Positions 18,145 to 26,725 of a stretch of 64,000 bases of DNA are shown piece after piece. Numbering within the stretch: position 1 is the stretch's first letter; each line of letters opens with the position of its first letter. The notes under the pieces were generated by a model. The model had not been told where the DNA came from. It saw only the letters and a list, made by a program, of their open reading frames with translations, and made no database searches. The stretch comes from Sphingomonas asaccharolytica NBRC 15499 (GTDB lineage: Bacteria; Pseudomonadota; Alphaproteobacteria; Sphingomonadales; Sphingomonadaceae): NCBI RefSeq assembly GCF_001598355.1, contig NZ_BCYU01000012.1, positions 1-64,000 on the forward strand, given 5' to 3'. A program made the translations under genes and the position numbers.

Positions 18145-18828
18145 CTAAGACGTCGCGGCGCCTGCCGCAGCGTCGCTTTTCGCCTTCCGAGCGGCGATGA
18201 TCTGCGCCCAGGGATTGGGCACCGGATCGCTGATCCGCACCAGCGTGTTCTGGTCGCGATGCGCGAAGGGCTTGTCCTGACCGTGGACGGCCAAAGTCGT
18301 ATCGGTGACGTAGCTCCACGATCCGTCGGCGTTGAACGTGATCGTGATGCGGTAATGGTCGGTGCGGAAGGCGTACTCCAGGAACGCGGTCGAACAGATG
18401 CCATATTGGGTCTGGCCGCGCTCGGCATCGACCGTGATCGTATCAGCATCGGCGGTGGCATGGCCAGCCGCCAGCGCGACCTGGCCGCGCGGGATCGCCA
18501 GCGTCTGGAGCACCAGTCCGGTGGCGGGCTCCCATAGCCAATAGCCGACCTGATCGTGGAAGGTGATGTCCTCTTCGACCGTGGTGATATGGATGTGATA
18601 GCGCAGGCCGTAGAACAATTGCGGGCCGTTGGCCTGCGGATCGATCGGCTGGAAGTCGATCCGCTCGATGAACTCGCGCCGCTCCGGCCCGTCGGCCTTG
18701 GGATTGAGGTCGACGCCCTTGCGCGCTTCCCAACCGCCCGCCAGCCGCCGCAACGGGCCGAGATTGGCGAGCGTGTTGGGGTCTACATCGGTCGGCTCGG
18801 TGAAGACGTCCGCGGGGAAGGGTGTCAT
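18145..18828 (-). CDS. Nitrobindin-like FABP-family heme-binding beta-barrel protein
   Basis: 227 residues without signal peptide. It has the features of the FABP-like/THAP4 C-terminal (nitrobindin, formerly DUF1794) domain: LRRLAGGWEARKGVDLNPKA near the start, FYGLRYHIHITTVEEDITFH, the strand DQVGYWLWEPATGLVLQTLA, and an end with ITFNADGSWSYVTDT. Members form a ten-stranded barrel that may bind ferric heme and handle NO or peroxynitrite. I cannot name the heme ligand with certainty. It is divergent from phoD and convergent with the efflux operon. Confidence 0.75.
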   Translation of the reverse strand: MTPFPADVFTEPTDVDPNTLANLGPLRRLAGGWEARKGVDLNPKADGPERREFIERIDFQPIDPQANGPQLFYGLRYHIHITTVEEDITFHDQVGYWLWEPATGLVLQTLAIPRGQVALAAGHATADADTITVDAERGQTQYGICSTAFLEYAFRTDHYRITITFNADGSWSYVTDTTLAVHGQDKPFAHRDQNTLVRISDPVPNPWAQIIAARKAKSDAAAGAATS

Positions 18829-19026
18829 GCAGGCTCCTTTCGAAACGGTACCGATACCAACGATCGGCGCTGAAGGGGAAGGGCAACGTCGCCTGCCTCC
18901 ACCTCCCCTCTTGCCTGCGCCGCGAACCGGGTCCAGGTGTGTTTATGCGATAGCACAGTACTCCCTCCGCTCGAGCTTGAGCGAGTGGCGCGCGGCATGA
19001 GGATTGATACAAAAGAAGCGGGGACG

Positions 19027-21084
19027 ATGAGCATGGATAGACGCGAATTCATTTCCGCCGCGGCGGCGCTGGGCGCGACCGCTTTGTGGGCAACCCGCTC
19101 GTCCGCCGCGTCGCGGCTCTCCTGGCGCGAAGACCGTAGCCTCTATCCGCAAGGCGTCGCGTCGGGCGACCCCGACGAGCAGAGCGTGATCCTGTGGACC
19201 CGGCGTCCGTTCGCCGAGAAAACACGCGCCGATCTGAACGTCGAAATATCGCTCGATCCCGGTTTCAAGAAGGTCGTGGCGACCGCGCGAGTGCCGGTGC
19301 TGGCGGAATCGGACTGGACGTGCCGCGCGCTGGTCGGAGGGCTCAAGCCAGCGACGGTCTATTGGTACCGCTTCACCGACGAGACCGGGGCCGGCAGCCG
19401 GGTGGGGCGCACGATCACCGCCCCGCTCGCCAAAGATCCTCGCCCGGTCCGTTTCTCCTTCGTGTCATGCCAGAGCGTCAACGAAGGCGCCCAAAACGCC
19501 TTTCGGCGGATGATCTGGGAGGACGAGCGCGCGCCCGCCGACCGCAAGCTGGGTTTCGTGCTGCATTTGGGCGACTTCATCTACGAAGTCGTCGAATATC
19601 CCGACGAAGTGCCGCATCGCTATTCGCGCACCGTCTACGATCTCGGTCGCATCCCGGACGCGCGCAAAGTAGCCAATTTCCACGTGCCGACCAACCTGGC
19701 CGGCTACCGCCACGTCTATCGCGCGCATATCGACGACCCAGATATCCAGGACGCGCGGGCGTATTTCCCGTTCGTGTGCATCGGCGACAACCACGAATTC
19801 TCGTGGCAGGGCTGGCAGAGCTTCATCAAATATGGCGGCAAGGTCGAGCCGGCGCAACCGTTGCGCGTCGCCGCCAACCAGGCGTGGTGGGAATATATCC
19901 CGTCGCGCGTCCGCAAGGCATCGGGCGCCGGGCTCGATCGGTTCGGGCCGCCCACTGTGGCGAAGGCGCCGATCGAGACGTTCGACGATCACGGCTTCGG
20001 CACCGAGCCGAACAACCGCGTCGCCGTCGGCAGCATGACCGCTTATCGCGCGCTGCGCTACGGCCGGCATGTTGATCTCATCCTGACCGACTTCCACAGC
20101 TACAAAGCGGCGGACCCGACCGATCGACCCGAGGCGGCCGCGCTCGATTCGGGCGAGTATCCGGTCCTCCCGCAGGAGTGGATGGAGATCGTCGATGGCG
20201 GGAAGGACTATGCCGGCGGCAAGCCCCCCGCGTCCATCGCGCTCGGCGACAAGAGCATCCCCAATTTCCGCAAGGATGAGCCCGCTTACACCGTGCTTGG
20301 CCGCGAGCAGAAAGCGTGGCTCAAGGACCGGCTGACCCGGTCGACCGCGACCTGGAAAATCTGGGGCGCGACCAACGGCACGCTCGACATGCGGACCGAT
20401 CCTCAGAACCTGCCCGCCGGATTGATCAAGGCGCCATGGCCGGGCAAGGACTTCGGGACTTTCGGCAGCGGCGATTTTAGCGGCGCGTTCGCGGAGCGCG
20501 CGGAAATCTACGACACGGTCCGCGACCACAAGGTGACGGGATTCGTCACCGTCTCGGGCGACCGCCACAGCTTCTGGGCCGGCTATGCCGCGCCGGCCTT
20601 GCCGCCGGCCGGGTTCGCGCCGGTCGGGCTGAGCTTCATCACGGGGTCGATTTCCGCGCCGGGGCTGGGCGAAGCCGCCGAATTTTTCAAGGATTCTCCC
20701 GTGCTGCCGCTGTACGTGCGCAAAACGACGGCTGCTGCGCCCGAGCACACCATCAATCTGACGATCAAGCGCGGCGTGCGCAGCGCGCTGGAATATGCGG
20801 CGAGCGGCGATATCACCAAGGCGCGCGCGGTGACCAATCCCGACGTCGCGCCGCATCTCGAGTTCGTCGACATGGCCGGGCATGGCTATGCCGTGGTCAG
20901 CGCCGGGCCCGACGCGATCGACACCGAATTCGTCTGCATCGTCCGCCCGATCACGCGCGCCACCACGCCCGACGGCGGTCCGCTGAGGTATCGCGTATCG
21001 CACCACGCCAAGCGCTGGGCCGCGGGCGAACGGCCAACGCTGGAACAGCGCGTGATGGAGGGTGACCCTAAGTTGTCGATCTGA
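19027..21084 (+). CDS. phoD: Alkaline phosphatase D (PhoD) family phosphodiesterase, Tat-exported
   Basis: 685 residues. Tat signal with MSMDRREFISAAAALGATAL, then the N-terminal PhoD domain (YPQGVASGDPDEQSVILWTR) and the metallophosphatase domain with VSCQS, LHLGDFIYE, CIGDNHEFSW and the C-terminal SGDRHSFW metal-binding motif. PhoD enzymes are calcium/iron phosphatases acting in the periplasm or outside the cell during phosphate shortage. The start at 19027 places the twin-arginine motif right after the initiator; the longer upstream frame is not conserved. It stands alone; no pho box was found with confidence. Confidence 0.92.
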   Translation: MSMDRREFISAAAALGATALWATRSSAASRLSWREDRSLYPQGVASGDPDEQSVILWTRRPFAEKTRADLNVEISLDPGFKKVVATARVPVLAESDWTCRALVGGLKPATVYWYRFTDETGAGSRVGRTITAPLAKDPRPVRFSFVSCQSVNEGAQNAFRRMIWEDERAPADRKLGFVLHLGDFIYEVVEYPDEVPHRYSRTVYDLGRIPDARKVANFHVPTNLAGYRHVYRAHIDDPDIQDARAYFPFVCIGDNHEFSWQGWQSFIKYGGKVEPAQPLRVAANQAWWEYIPSRVRKASGAGLDRFGPPTVAKAPIETFDDHGFGTEPNNRVAVGSMTAYRALRYGRHVDLILTDFHSYKAADPTDRPEAAALDSGEYPVLPQEWMEIVDGGKDYAGGKPPASIALGDKSIPNFRKDEPAYTVLGREQKAWLKDRLTRSTATWKIWGATNGTLDMRTDPQNLPAGLIKAPWPGKDFGTFGSGDFSGAFAERAEIYDTVRDHKVTGFVTVSGDRHSFWAGYAAPALPPAGFAPVGLSFITGSISAPGLGEAAEFFKDSPVLPLYVRKTTAAAPEHTINLTIKRGVRSALEYAASGDITKARAVTNPDVAPHLEFVDMAGHGYAVVSAGPDAIDTEFVCIVRPITRATTPDGGPLRYRVSHHAKRWAAGERPTLEQRVMEGDPKLSI

Positions 21085-21106
21085 GCGAGAGTACGGCCAA
21101 CTCTTA

Positions 21107-21230
21107 TCCTCCCCCGCCAGGGGGAGGTGTCAGGCGCAGCCTGACGGAGGGGGAGGAAGCACGACGGCGAGTGACACGCTGTCCGCCCCCTCCGTCGCCT
21201 TCGGCGCCACCTCCCCCTGGCGGGGGAGGA
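21107..21230. repeat. Extragenic inverted repeat, family 3, between convergent genes
   Basis: Arms 21107-21129 and 21208-21230 are perfectly complementary over 23 bp; each arm contains CCTCCCCCGCCAGGGGGAGG-like sequence that is itself nearly palindromic. A second, inner complementary pair with GACGGAGGGGG lies around 21143-21195. It sits between the ends of phoD and the MVL-like gene. It is probably an REP-like element that also stops transcription from both sides. Confidence 0.75.
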
Positions 21231-21247
21231 TTGGTCTAAATTCGCCC

Positions 21248-21862
21248 CTAATGCTCGATCCGCACTCGACAGAGGCCAGGATAACCGCCCTGCCCCTGAT
21301 GCCATTGGCCGGTCCAGGTTCCGTTGGCCGCGCGCGCTGCTTCGGGGCAGCGCATATTGGCGTCGCCCTGGCTGGCGATCGCGCCGCCATCCACGCCGCG
21401 CAGCACCCCGGCGAGGTTGCCACCGGCGGCGCCCACGCCGTAGCGGACGGGGCTGTTGTTCCAGAACCCATTGGACGATGCGAGCGGCGGCGATGTCCGC
21501 GCAGGCGGCGTGGCGGCCGCGGCGCCGACACTCGCCGCCGATCCGGTCACATCATAGAGATCGGCATAGGATCCGCCATTTTCGGTGTAGCGGATCTTCT
21601 TGCGGTAGAGGTCGATCTGGACGCGGACGTTGCGCGCAGGATCGAACAGGAAGACCGACCATTCGTCGCGCGCGTCCTCGACGAACGCGTTGGTCGGCTT
21701 GCCCGATTTGTCGAATTCGGCCCAGGCGCGCGGGCCGGTCTGGCGATAGCTGCCCTGGGGGTAAGTGACACTGCGCACATTGGCGCCGCTGGCGGGTGCC
21801 TCCGCGGCGACCACCGGTACGCTCGCCATGACGGCAATCGCGGCGACAGCTAGCCTGAACAT
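21248..21862 (-). CDS. Exported protein with C-terminal MVL (mannan-binding)-like domain
   Basis: 204 residues with a signal peptide (about 1-20, ending VVAAEA). Residues 29-105 form one beta-rich domain (RSVTYPQGSYRQTGPRAWAE ... YADLYDV). After an Ala/Pro linker, residues 143-202 resemble the MVL lectin module: GDANMRCPEAARAANGTWTG and QWHQGQGGYPGLCRV carry the paired cysteines (172, 198) and the GxWxGQW core of that family. MVL-type modules bind oligomannose or other glycans. The match is by eye and is a single module. Convergent with phoD. Confidence 0.6.
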   Translation of the reverse strand: MFRLAVAAIAVMASVPVVAAEAPASGANVRSVTYPQGSYRQTGPRAWAEFDKSGKPTNAFVEDARDEWSVFLFDPARNVRVQIDLYRKKIRYTENGGSYADLYDVTGSAASVGAAAATPPARTSPPLASSNGFWNNSPVRYGVGAAGGNLAGVLRGVDGGAIASQGDANMRCPEAARAANGTWTGQWHQGQGGYPGLCRVRIEH

Positions 21863-21952
21863 CGTCCGCCTCCTCTATGGCCGGGAGGACCATAAGGGAG
21901 GCGGGGCGATCGGGCTAGGCCGGTGGGCCGGTCACGCGACCGGCCGATCGGC

Positions 21953-22555
21953 TCAGGCGGCGAGCTTGGTCGCGACTTCGGCGACGCGGCGGCCCTGGTA
22001 CCGAGCACCGTCGAGATCGACCTGGCTCGGCTGACGGCTGCCGTCGCCATCGGCAATGGTGCTGGCGCCATAAGGCGAATTGCCATGGACTTCCTTGACG
22101 CCCATCTGGCCGGCAAAACCGTAATCGAGCCCGACGATCGTCAACCCGAAATGCAGCAGGTTGGTGATGATCGAGAACAGAGTGACTTCCTGGCCGCCAT
22201 GCTGGGTCGCGGTCGAGGTGAACGCCGCACCGACCTTGCCGTTCAAGGCACCGCGCATCCACAAGCCACCGGCCTGGTCGAGGAACGACGCCATCTGGCT
22301 CGACATGCGACCAAAGCGGGTCGGCGAGCCGACGATGATCGCGTCATAATCGGCGAGCTTGTCGATACCCTCGATCACCGGATGCGAGATGTCCGGCTTG
22401 AAGCCGGCGGCCTTGGCGACGTCGGCCGGCGCGGTTTCGGGGACGCGGCGGATGTCGACCTCGGCACCTGCGCCGCGGGCGCCCTCGGCGATGGCATCAG
22501 CCATCTGTTCCATATGGCCGTAGGACGAATAATAGAGAACGAGGACCTTGGTCAT
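21953..22555 (-). CDS. wrbA: NAD(P)H:quinone oxidoreductase WrbA
   Basis: 200 residues, the family's normal length. Flavodoxin-like fold: FMN phosphate loop [20 protein letters not shown], the [19 protein letters not shown] segment, and [10 protein letters not shown], all diagnostic of WrbA. The tetrameric enzyme reduces quinones by two electrons and so limits redox cycling. It lies 124 bp downstream of pirin on the same strand with a hairpin (22599-22627) in between, so it is probably read from the pirin promoter and attenuated. Confidence 0.95.
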   Translation of the reverse strand: MTKVLVLYYSSYGHMEQMADAIAEGARGAGAEVDIRRVPETAPADVAKAAGFKPDISHPVIEGIDKLADYDAIIVGSPTRFGRMSSQMASFLDQAGGLWMRGALNGKVGAAFTSTATQHGGQEVTLFSIITNLLHFGLTIVGLDYGFAGQMGVKEVHGNSPYGASTIADGDGSRQPSQVDLDGARYQGRRVAEVATKLAA

Positions 22556-22598
22556 TGGGGGACTCCTTTAGTTGGGAATTGGCAGTTGGGGATTGGAG

Positions 22599-22627
22599 GC
22601 CCCCTCCCCGGGGGTCAGGGAGGGGGC
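22599..22627 (-). terminator. GC hairpin between pirin and wrbA
   Basis: Perfect 10-bp stem, GCCCCCTCCC (22599-22608) with GGGAGGGGGC (22618-22627), and a 9-nt loop. There is no clear U-run, so it may be a weak attenuator or mRNA stabiliser and not a full terminator. Confidence 0.45.
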
Positions 22628-22679
22628 TGGCCGGCGCGTTGGGAGGAACGCCGCGCCGGCTCGGGGGGAACAGGATGCC

Positions 22680-23402
22680 TTAGTCGGCGTCGACCAGGAC
22701 GAGTTCGGCGTCGTCGAGCGCCTTGATCTCGACGGTCTGGCCGCCGGAAATCGCGATGCCGTCGCGCGCCTCGTAGCGCTCGCCGTCGATCTCGACCGCG
22801 CCGGTAGCGGGGACGAGATAGGCGTGGCGCCCCTCACCCACCGTGTGGCTGACGCTCTCGCCCGCCTTGACGGTGGCGCCCATCACCCGGGCGTCGGCGC
22901 GGATCGGCAAGGCGCCGTCATCCTCGGCGAACCCGCTGGCGAGCGTCACGAACTTGCCCGAGCGATCGTCCTTGGGAAACGGCTTGGCGCCCCAGGACGG
23001 CGAACCGCCGAGCCGCTTGGGCTCGATCCAGATCTGGAACAGCGTGGTCGACTCCGGCTCGAGATTGTATTCGGCATGCCGAACGCCGGTTCCCGCGCTC
23101 ATCACCTGGACGTCGCCCGCCGCGGTGCGGCCGACATTGCCCATTGAATCCTGGTGCGTGATCGCGCCCTTGCGGACATAGGTGATGATTTCCATGTCGC
23201 GGTGGGGATGCGGCGGGAAGCCCGAATTGGGGCCGATCTCGTCGTCGTTCCACACGCGGATGGTGCCCCAGCTCATCCGCTTGGGGTCGTAATAATCGGC
23301 GAAACTGAAATGATGCCGGGCATTGAGCCAGCCGTGATCGGCATGGCCCAGGCTGTCGAAAGCGCGGCGCTCGATACGGGTGGCAATATTGGTGTCGGTC
23401 AT
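22680..23402 (-). CDS. Pirin-family protein (quercetinase-like cupin)
   Basis: 240 residues. Bicupin pirin: RAFDSLGHADHGWLNARHHF at the start, metal ligands in FPPHPHRDMEIITYV and MSAGTGVRHAEYN, as in YhhW-type pirins. Several members oxidise quercetin; others act as redox sensors. The ATG at 23402 has GGAGG seven bases upstream, which decides the start over the much longer frame. It is divergent from a LysR regulator with a palindrome in the shared promoter and followed by wrbA, making a probable electrophile/quinone-stress unit. Confidence 0.93.
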   Translation of the reverse strand: MTDTNIATRIERRAFDSLGHADHGWLNARHHFSFADYYDPKRMSWGTIRVWNDDEIGPNSGFPPHPHRDMEIITYVRKGAITHQDSMGNVGRTAAGDVQVMSAGTGVRHAEYNLEPESTTLFQIWIEPKRLGGSPSWGAKPFPKDDRSGKFVTLASGFAEDDGALPIRADARVMGATVKAGESVSHTVGEGRHAYLVPATGAVEIDGERYEARDGIAISGGQTVEIKALDDAELVLVDAD

Positions 23403-23454
23403 GAGAACCTCCATTCGTTGCCGCCAAGATAGGCATCCCCGGCATCGCGTAAAT

Positions 23455-23480
23455 GGAAACGATTGAAACCGATCGTTTCC
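23455..23480. promoter_or_regulatory. Probable LysR operator in the pirin/lysR divergent promoter
   Basis: Perfect inverted repeat with arms GGAAACGAT (23455-23463) and ATCGTTTCC (23472-23480) and an 8-nt spacer. It lies in the 112-bp gap between pirin and the LysR gene, immediately before an AT-rich TATTATAAG. LysR regulators usually bind such dyads next to their own gene. Confidence 0.6.
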
Positions 23481-23514
23481 TATTATAAGCCGTCTTGGTT
23501 GACCGGGAGGAATG

Positions 23515-24429
23515 ATGAAGCTACCCGATTTCGAGGCCTGGGCGATCTTCGCGACGGTGGCCGAACACCGCTCGTTCAGCGGCGCGGCCGACGCGCTGGG
23601 CGTATCCAAGGCGACCATATCCAAGGCGATTACGCGGCTCGAGCAGTCGCTCGGCACGTCATTGTTCCACCGCACGTCGCGCCGGCTGACGTTGACGCAG
23701 AGCGGCGAGAGTCTGAGCGAACATGCCCAGCGCATCCTGGCCGAGGGCCAGGCCGCCGAAGAGAGCGCGCACGATGCCGCCGCGGCACCGGTCGGGCTGA
23801 TCCGCATCGCTGCGCCGCTGACGTTCGGCATCCGCCACGTCTCACCGGTCATCGCCGATTTCATGGTCGAGCATCCCGGCGTCCATATCGACCTGAGGCT
23901 GTCCGACGCGAAGGTCGATATCGTCGCCGAGGGGTTCGATATCGCGCTACGCATCGCCGATTTGCCCGACAGCTCCTTGCGCGCCCGCCGGCTCGCGCCG
24001 GTCGAAACGCGCATCGTCGCCTCCCCGCTCTATCTCGACCGGCGCGGACGGCCCAAACATCCGCTCGAGCTCGGCGAGCACGACATCTTCGCTTATGCCA
24101 ACGTCCCCAGCACGACCTGGACCTTTCGCGGCCCGGCAGGCGAGGAAGTCGCGGTGCGGCCCAACGGGCGCTTCACCAGCGACAATGGCGATGCCAATTT
24201 GCCGCTGCTTCATGCGGGACTCGGGATCGCGCGCCTGCCCGATTTCATCGTCGACGAGGAAATTGCCGCGGGACGGCTCGAAGCAATTCTCACCGACTGG
24301 AAAGGTCCGCCGATCGCGCTTCACCTCGTCACGCCGCCGAGTGCGTTACGGCCCGCTCGCGTAGAACTCCTGATTGAGTTCCTTGCCGCCCGCTTTAAGG
24401 AATTATGCGCGTCGCAAACACGGCATTAA
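23515..24429 (+). CDS. LysR-family transcriptional regulator
   Basis: About 304 residues. N-terminal winged helix-turn-helix (FEAWAIFATVAEHRSFSGAA ... VSKATISKAITRLEQSLG ... LFHRTSRRLTLT) and a periplasmic-binding-like effector domain (about 90-295). Two consecutive ATGs (23512, 23515) can start it. It is transcribed away from pirin-wrbA and very probably controls them in response to a quinone or electrophile, as in similar lysR-pirin-wrbA arrangements. A short GACTCC/GGAGTC hairpin at 24449-24471 may end its transcript. Confidence 0.93.
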   Translation: MKLPDFEAWAIFATVAEHRSFSGAADALGVSKATISKAITRLEQSLGTSLFHRTSRRLTLTQSGESLSEHAQRILAEGQAAEESAHDAAAAPVGLIRIAAPLTFGIRHVSPVIADFMVEHPGVHIDLRLSDAKVDIVAEGFDIALRIADLPDSSLRARRLAPVETRIVASPLYLDRRGRPKHPLELGEHDIFAYANVPSTTWTFRGPAGEEVAVRPNGRFTSDNGDANLPLLHAGLGIARLPDFIVDEEIAAGRLEAILTDWKGPPIALHLVTPPSALRPARVELLIEFLAARFKELCASQTRH

Positions 24430-24478
24430 CCGGCGCCCGAATCGTATTGACTCCCCGCGACTCGCGGAGTCAGGCCGG

Positions 24479-24493
24479 TTAGCGAAGAATTAA
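24479..24493 (+). promoter_or_regulatory. CtrA binding box upstream of ctrA
   Basis: TTAG-N7-TTAA (24479-24482 and 24490-24493) followed by C, a one-base variant of the full CtrA consensus TTAA-N7-TTAA. It lies about 95 bp before ctrA, in a block with further TTAACC and GGTTAA half-sites (to about 24523). In Caulobacter ctrA controls its own promoter through such sites. Confidence 0.65.
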
Positions 24494-24587
24494 CCTTTGT
24501 CCTTCAGATGTGCTTAGGTTAATGGAATATGTCGAGTGTGGGCAGCCAACGGGGGCAGCTTGCCGCAAGTGACAGGGGATTTCGCTG

Positions 24588-25289
24588 ATGCGCGTACTGC
24601 TGATCGAGGACGAGCCGACGACGGCCAAGGCCATCGAGCTCATGCTGACGACCGAGGGCTTTAACGTTTATACGACCGACCTCGGTGAGGAAGGTTTGGA
24701 CCTCGGCAAGCTGTATGATTACGATATCATCCTGCTCGACCTGAACTTGCCGGACATGCACGGCTATGACGTGCTGAAGAAGTTGCGCACCGCGCGGGTC
24801 TCGACGCCGGTGCTCATCCTGTCGGGGATCAGCGAGATGGACTCGAAGGTCCGCTCGTTCGGCTTCGGCGCCGACGATTACGTCACCAAGCCATTCCATC
24901 GCGAAGAGCTGACCGCGCGTATCCACGCCGTCGTCCGCCGCTCGAAGGGTCATTCGCAGTCGGTCATCAAGACCGGCAAGCTGGCGGTGAACCTGGATGC
25001 CAAGACCGTCGAGGTCGATGGCGCCCGTGTCCACCTGACCGGCAAGGAATATGCGATGCTCGAGCTGTTGTCGCTCCGCAAGGGCACGACGCTGACCAAG
25101 GAAATGTTCCTCAACCATCTCTATGGCGGGATGGACGAGCCCGAACTCAAGATCATCGACGTCTTCATCTGCAAGCTGCGCAAGAAGCTCAGCCTGGCGA
25201 CCGACGGCGAGAATTACATCGAGACCGTATGGGGCCGCGGCTATGTGCTGCGCGAGGCCGACGAGGTCGAGGCGGCGCAGGTCGCCTGA
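24588..25289 (+). CDS. ctrA: Cell-cycle response regulator CtrA
   Basis: 233 residues. Receiver domain with [20 protein letters not shown] and phosphoacceptor Asp51 in [15 protein letters not shown], then a winged helix ending [16 protein letters not shown]. The sequence is nearly that of the Caulobacter/Sphingomonas CtrA over its whole length ([40 protein letters not shown]). CtrA, phosphorylated through CckA-ChpT, controls motility, division, DNA repair and gene-transfer functions in alphaproteobacteria. It has its own promoter with a CtrA box and a strong terminator downstream. Confidence 0.97.
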   Translation: MRVLLIEDEPTTAKAIELMLTTEGFNVYTTDLGEEGLDLGKLYDYDIILLDLNLPDMHGYDVLKKLRTARVSTPVLILSGISEMDSKVRSFGFGADDYVTKPFHREELTARIHAVVRRSKGHSQSVIKTGKLAVNLDAKTVEVDGARVHLTGKEYAMLELLSLRKGTTLTKEMFLNHLYGGMDEPELKIIDVFICKLRKKLSLATDGENYIETVWGRGYVLREADEVEAAQVA

Positions 25290-25601
25290 GCCGAAAAATC
25301 AAAGGTTAAAAGGGGGATGGGGGTCGCGGCGCCGCAAGGCACCGCGGCCCTCTTCTTGTCCGGGAAGGACGGACCGCGCCCAGGCAAAGTTCATCGTCCG
25401 AAAATGCGCCGCGCGGGACTGAAAAGCCGAGGCGTCAGGGGCAATCCCGGGCTCACCCTTTCAAATTCGGCCCGAATACGCTAGGTCGCGCTCGCTAGAG
25501 TCGCATATCGACGGTTTTCGGCGCTGCGGCACCAATCCTTCTTTCCCTGCCCCTTAAGCGGTAAGTCTTCATCCAGAAGACGGAAATCGAAGGAAATATT
25601 C
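25290..25601 (+). other. Intergenic region and long leader of the cold-shock gene
   Basis: After the ctrA terminator, about 240 bp without a gene precede the cold-shock ORF. Long structured 5' leaders are usual for csp genes and could control translation at low temperature; I cannot define a structure by eye. A GGAAAT-type ribosome site lies just before the ATG. Confidence 0.4.
25321..25357 (+). terminator. Rho-independent terminator of ctrA
   Basis: Stem of about 13 bp with one mismatch, arms GGGTCGCGGCGCC (25321-25333) and GGCACCGCGGCCC (25338-25350), GCAA loop, followed by TCTTCTT. It starts 31 bp after the ctrA stop. Confidence 0.8.
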
Positions 25602-25814
25602 ATGGCCATCACTGGCACCGTCAAGTTTTTCAATGCCACAAAGGGATTTGGTTTCATCTCCCCCGATGCCGGCGGTGAAGATGCGTTCGTTCACATTAGC
25701 GCGGTCGAGCGCGCCGGCATGGCGACGCTGGATCAGAACCAGCGCGTGTCGTACGAGCTGGAAGCATCGAAGAATGGCAAGATGGCGGCCTGCAACCTGC
25801 AGAACGTCGACTGA
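25602..25814 (+). CDS. Cold-shock protein (CspA family)
   Basis: 70 residues, one OB-fold cold-shock domain: MAITGTVKFFNATKGFGFIS with RNP1 (KGFGFI) and RNP2 (AFVHIS). It binds single-stranded RNA and DNA and melts mRNA structure, for example after cold shock. A small gene with a strong ribosome site follows 58 bp later and may be co-expressed. Confidence 0.95.
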   Translation: MAITGTVKFFNATKGFGFISPDAGGEDAFVHISAVERAGMATLDQNQRVSYELEASKNGKMAACNLQNVD

Positions 25815-25872
25815 CGCCAAGTTGATACGGCGGCGCGATCCCGCGCCGCCGCTTTCCCCAAGGAGAACCGCC

Positions 25873-26058
25873 TTGGCGCAAAATACTTTTCGTGAAAATG
25901 CGGCCGTCGCGCAAGCGGAGGCCAATGCGGCGAAGTTGGACAATGTCCGCGATCGCTGCCTGCGGGCTGCAGCGGCATGGGAAGCCATGGCCGAACGCCA
26001 GGAACGGGTCGAACGCGCCCGCGCCCAGAACCGACCGGTCGACGCGCTGGTCGATTGA
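25873..26058 (+). CDS. Small hydrophilic protein encoded after csp, TTG start
   Basis: 61 residues starting at TTG (25873) with AAGGAG 7 bases upstream; no in-frame ATG fits. Sequence LAQNTFRENAAVAQAEANAA then KLDNVRDRCLRAAAAWEAMA; it is Ala/Arg/Glu-rich and predicted all-helical. I do not know a function. Position and ribosome site support co-transcription with the cold-shock gene, an arrangement I recall as frequent in sphingomonads. Confidence 0.6.
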   Translation: MAQNTFRENAAVAQAEANAAKLDNVRDRCLRAAAAWEAMAERQERVERARAQNRPVDALVD

Positions 26059-26160
26059 CGCGATGCGGAGCCGCGATCGAGGCGACAATCCGCCCGATCC
26101 GCGGCTGCCATCGCACCCCGGCCGATAGGGCCGACTGCCATTTCCGCGGAGAGACAGACG

Positions 26161-26393
26161 ATCGAACGCGAGTTCAAGTCGGCCGCCGAATTGAAGGGCG
26201 AACTGGACTGGGCAATATCCGTCCTGCTCGGCGCCGACGTCGCGGGTCGTATCGTGTTCGACGAACCGCTGCTCGCTACGGCCGCAGCTGCGCAATGCTG
26301 CATTGGGACGTCACTGTCCGCTGCTCGCCCGAGGATGACGGCGTCGTCCAGGCGGCGATCATTCACATCGCCGATCGCTGGGATCTGGCCTGA
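26161..26393 (+). pseudogene. Small conserved-looking ORF with a probable frameshift
   Basis: The first frame encodes IEREFKSAAELKGELDWAIS and VLLGADVAGRIVFDEPLLATAA. Around 26285-26300 good coding switches frame to AMLHWDVTVRCSPEDDG and AAIIHIADRWDLA with a TGA at 26391-26393. Joined, they read as one protein of about 75 residues. A ribosome-like GGAGAG lies near 26150 but the start codon is unclear (ATT, ATC or a TTG at 26191). I do not know the family. Confidence 0.4.
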
Positions 26394-26395
26394 CT

Positions 26396-26611
26396 CTATT
26401 GCTCGGGGGTTCTCGCCGGACGGCGCGCGCTCGACGGCAGTCGCACGCGAAGCCGATCGTCGAAGCCGCGCAACAGGCGCCGGCGCTCGCTCGCCGCGCG
26501 AAGCAATATCACCAGCATCGTCACCAGGATCGGGACGGCAATCACGATGAAGACAATAGCGAGTGCCTGGTGAGAGACGATGACGCTTTTCCAGCTTGCA
26601 AGCGGGAGCAC
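26396..26611 (-). CDS. Small single-pass membrane protein
   Basis: 71 residues. One strong hydrophobic helix at about 16-38 (ALAIVFIVIAVPILVTMLVI) followed by an Arg-rich cytoplasmic tail with RRRLLRGFDDRLRVRLPSS. No family recognised. Its stop lies 2 bp from the end of the convergent small gene. Codon use is plausible but the length makes the call tentative. Confidence 0.45.
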   Translation of the reverse strand: MLPLASWKSVIVSHQALAIVFIVIAVPILVTMLVILLRAASERRRLLRGFDDRLRVRLPSSARRPARTPEQ

Positions 26612-26725
26612 GATCGGTCTCTCAGTCAGCGGCGCTCAAGTAGAAAACTGTCGCTGATATAGTCTCTTATCACGGCCAACCGATTCCGGCCAGCACCGAT
26701 CCGCTCTTGACCATCAGCCGGGGGC

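Noticed and set aside
19465..21006. 513-codon minus-strand frame opposite phoD
   Set aside because: Antisense artefact; PhoD motifs are intact on the plus strand.
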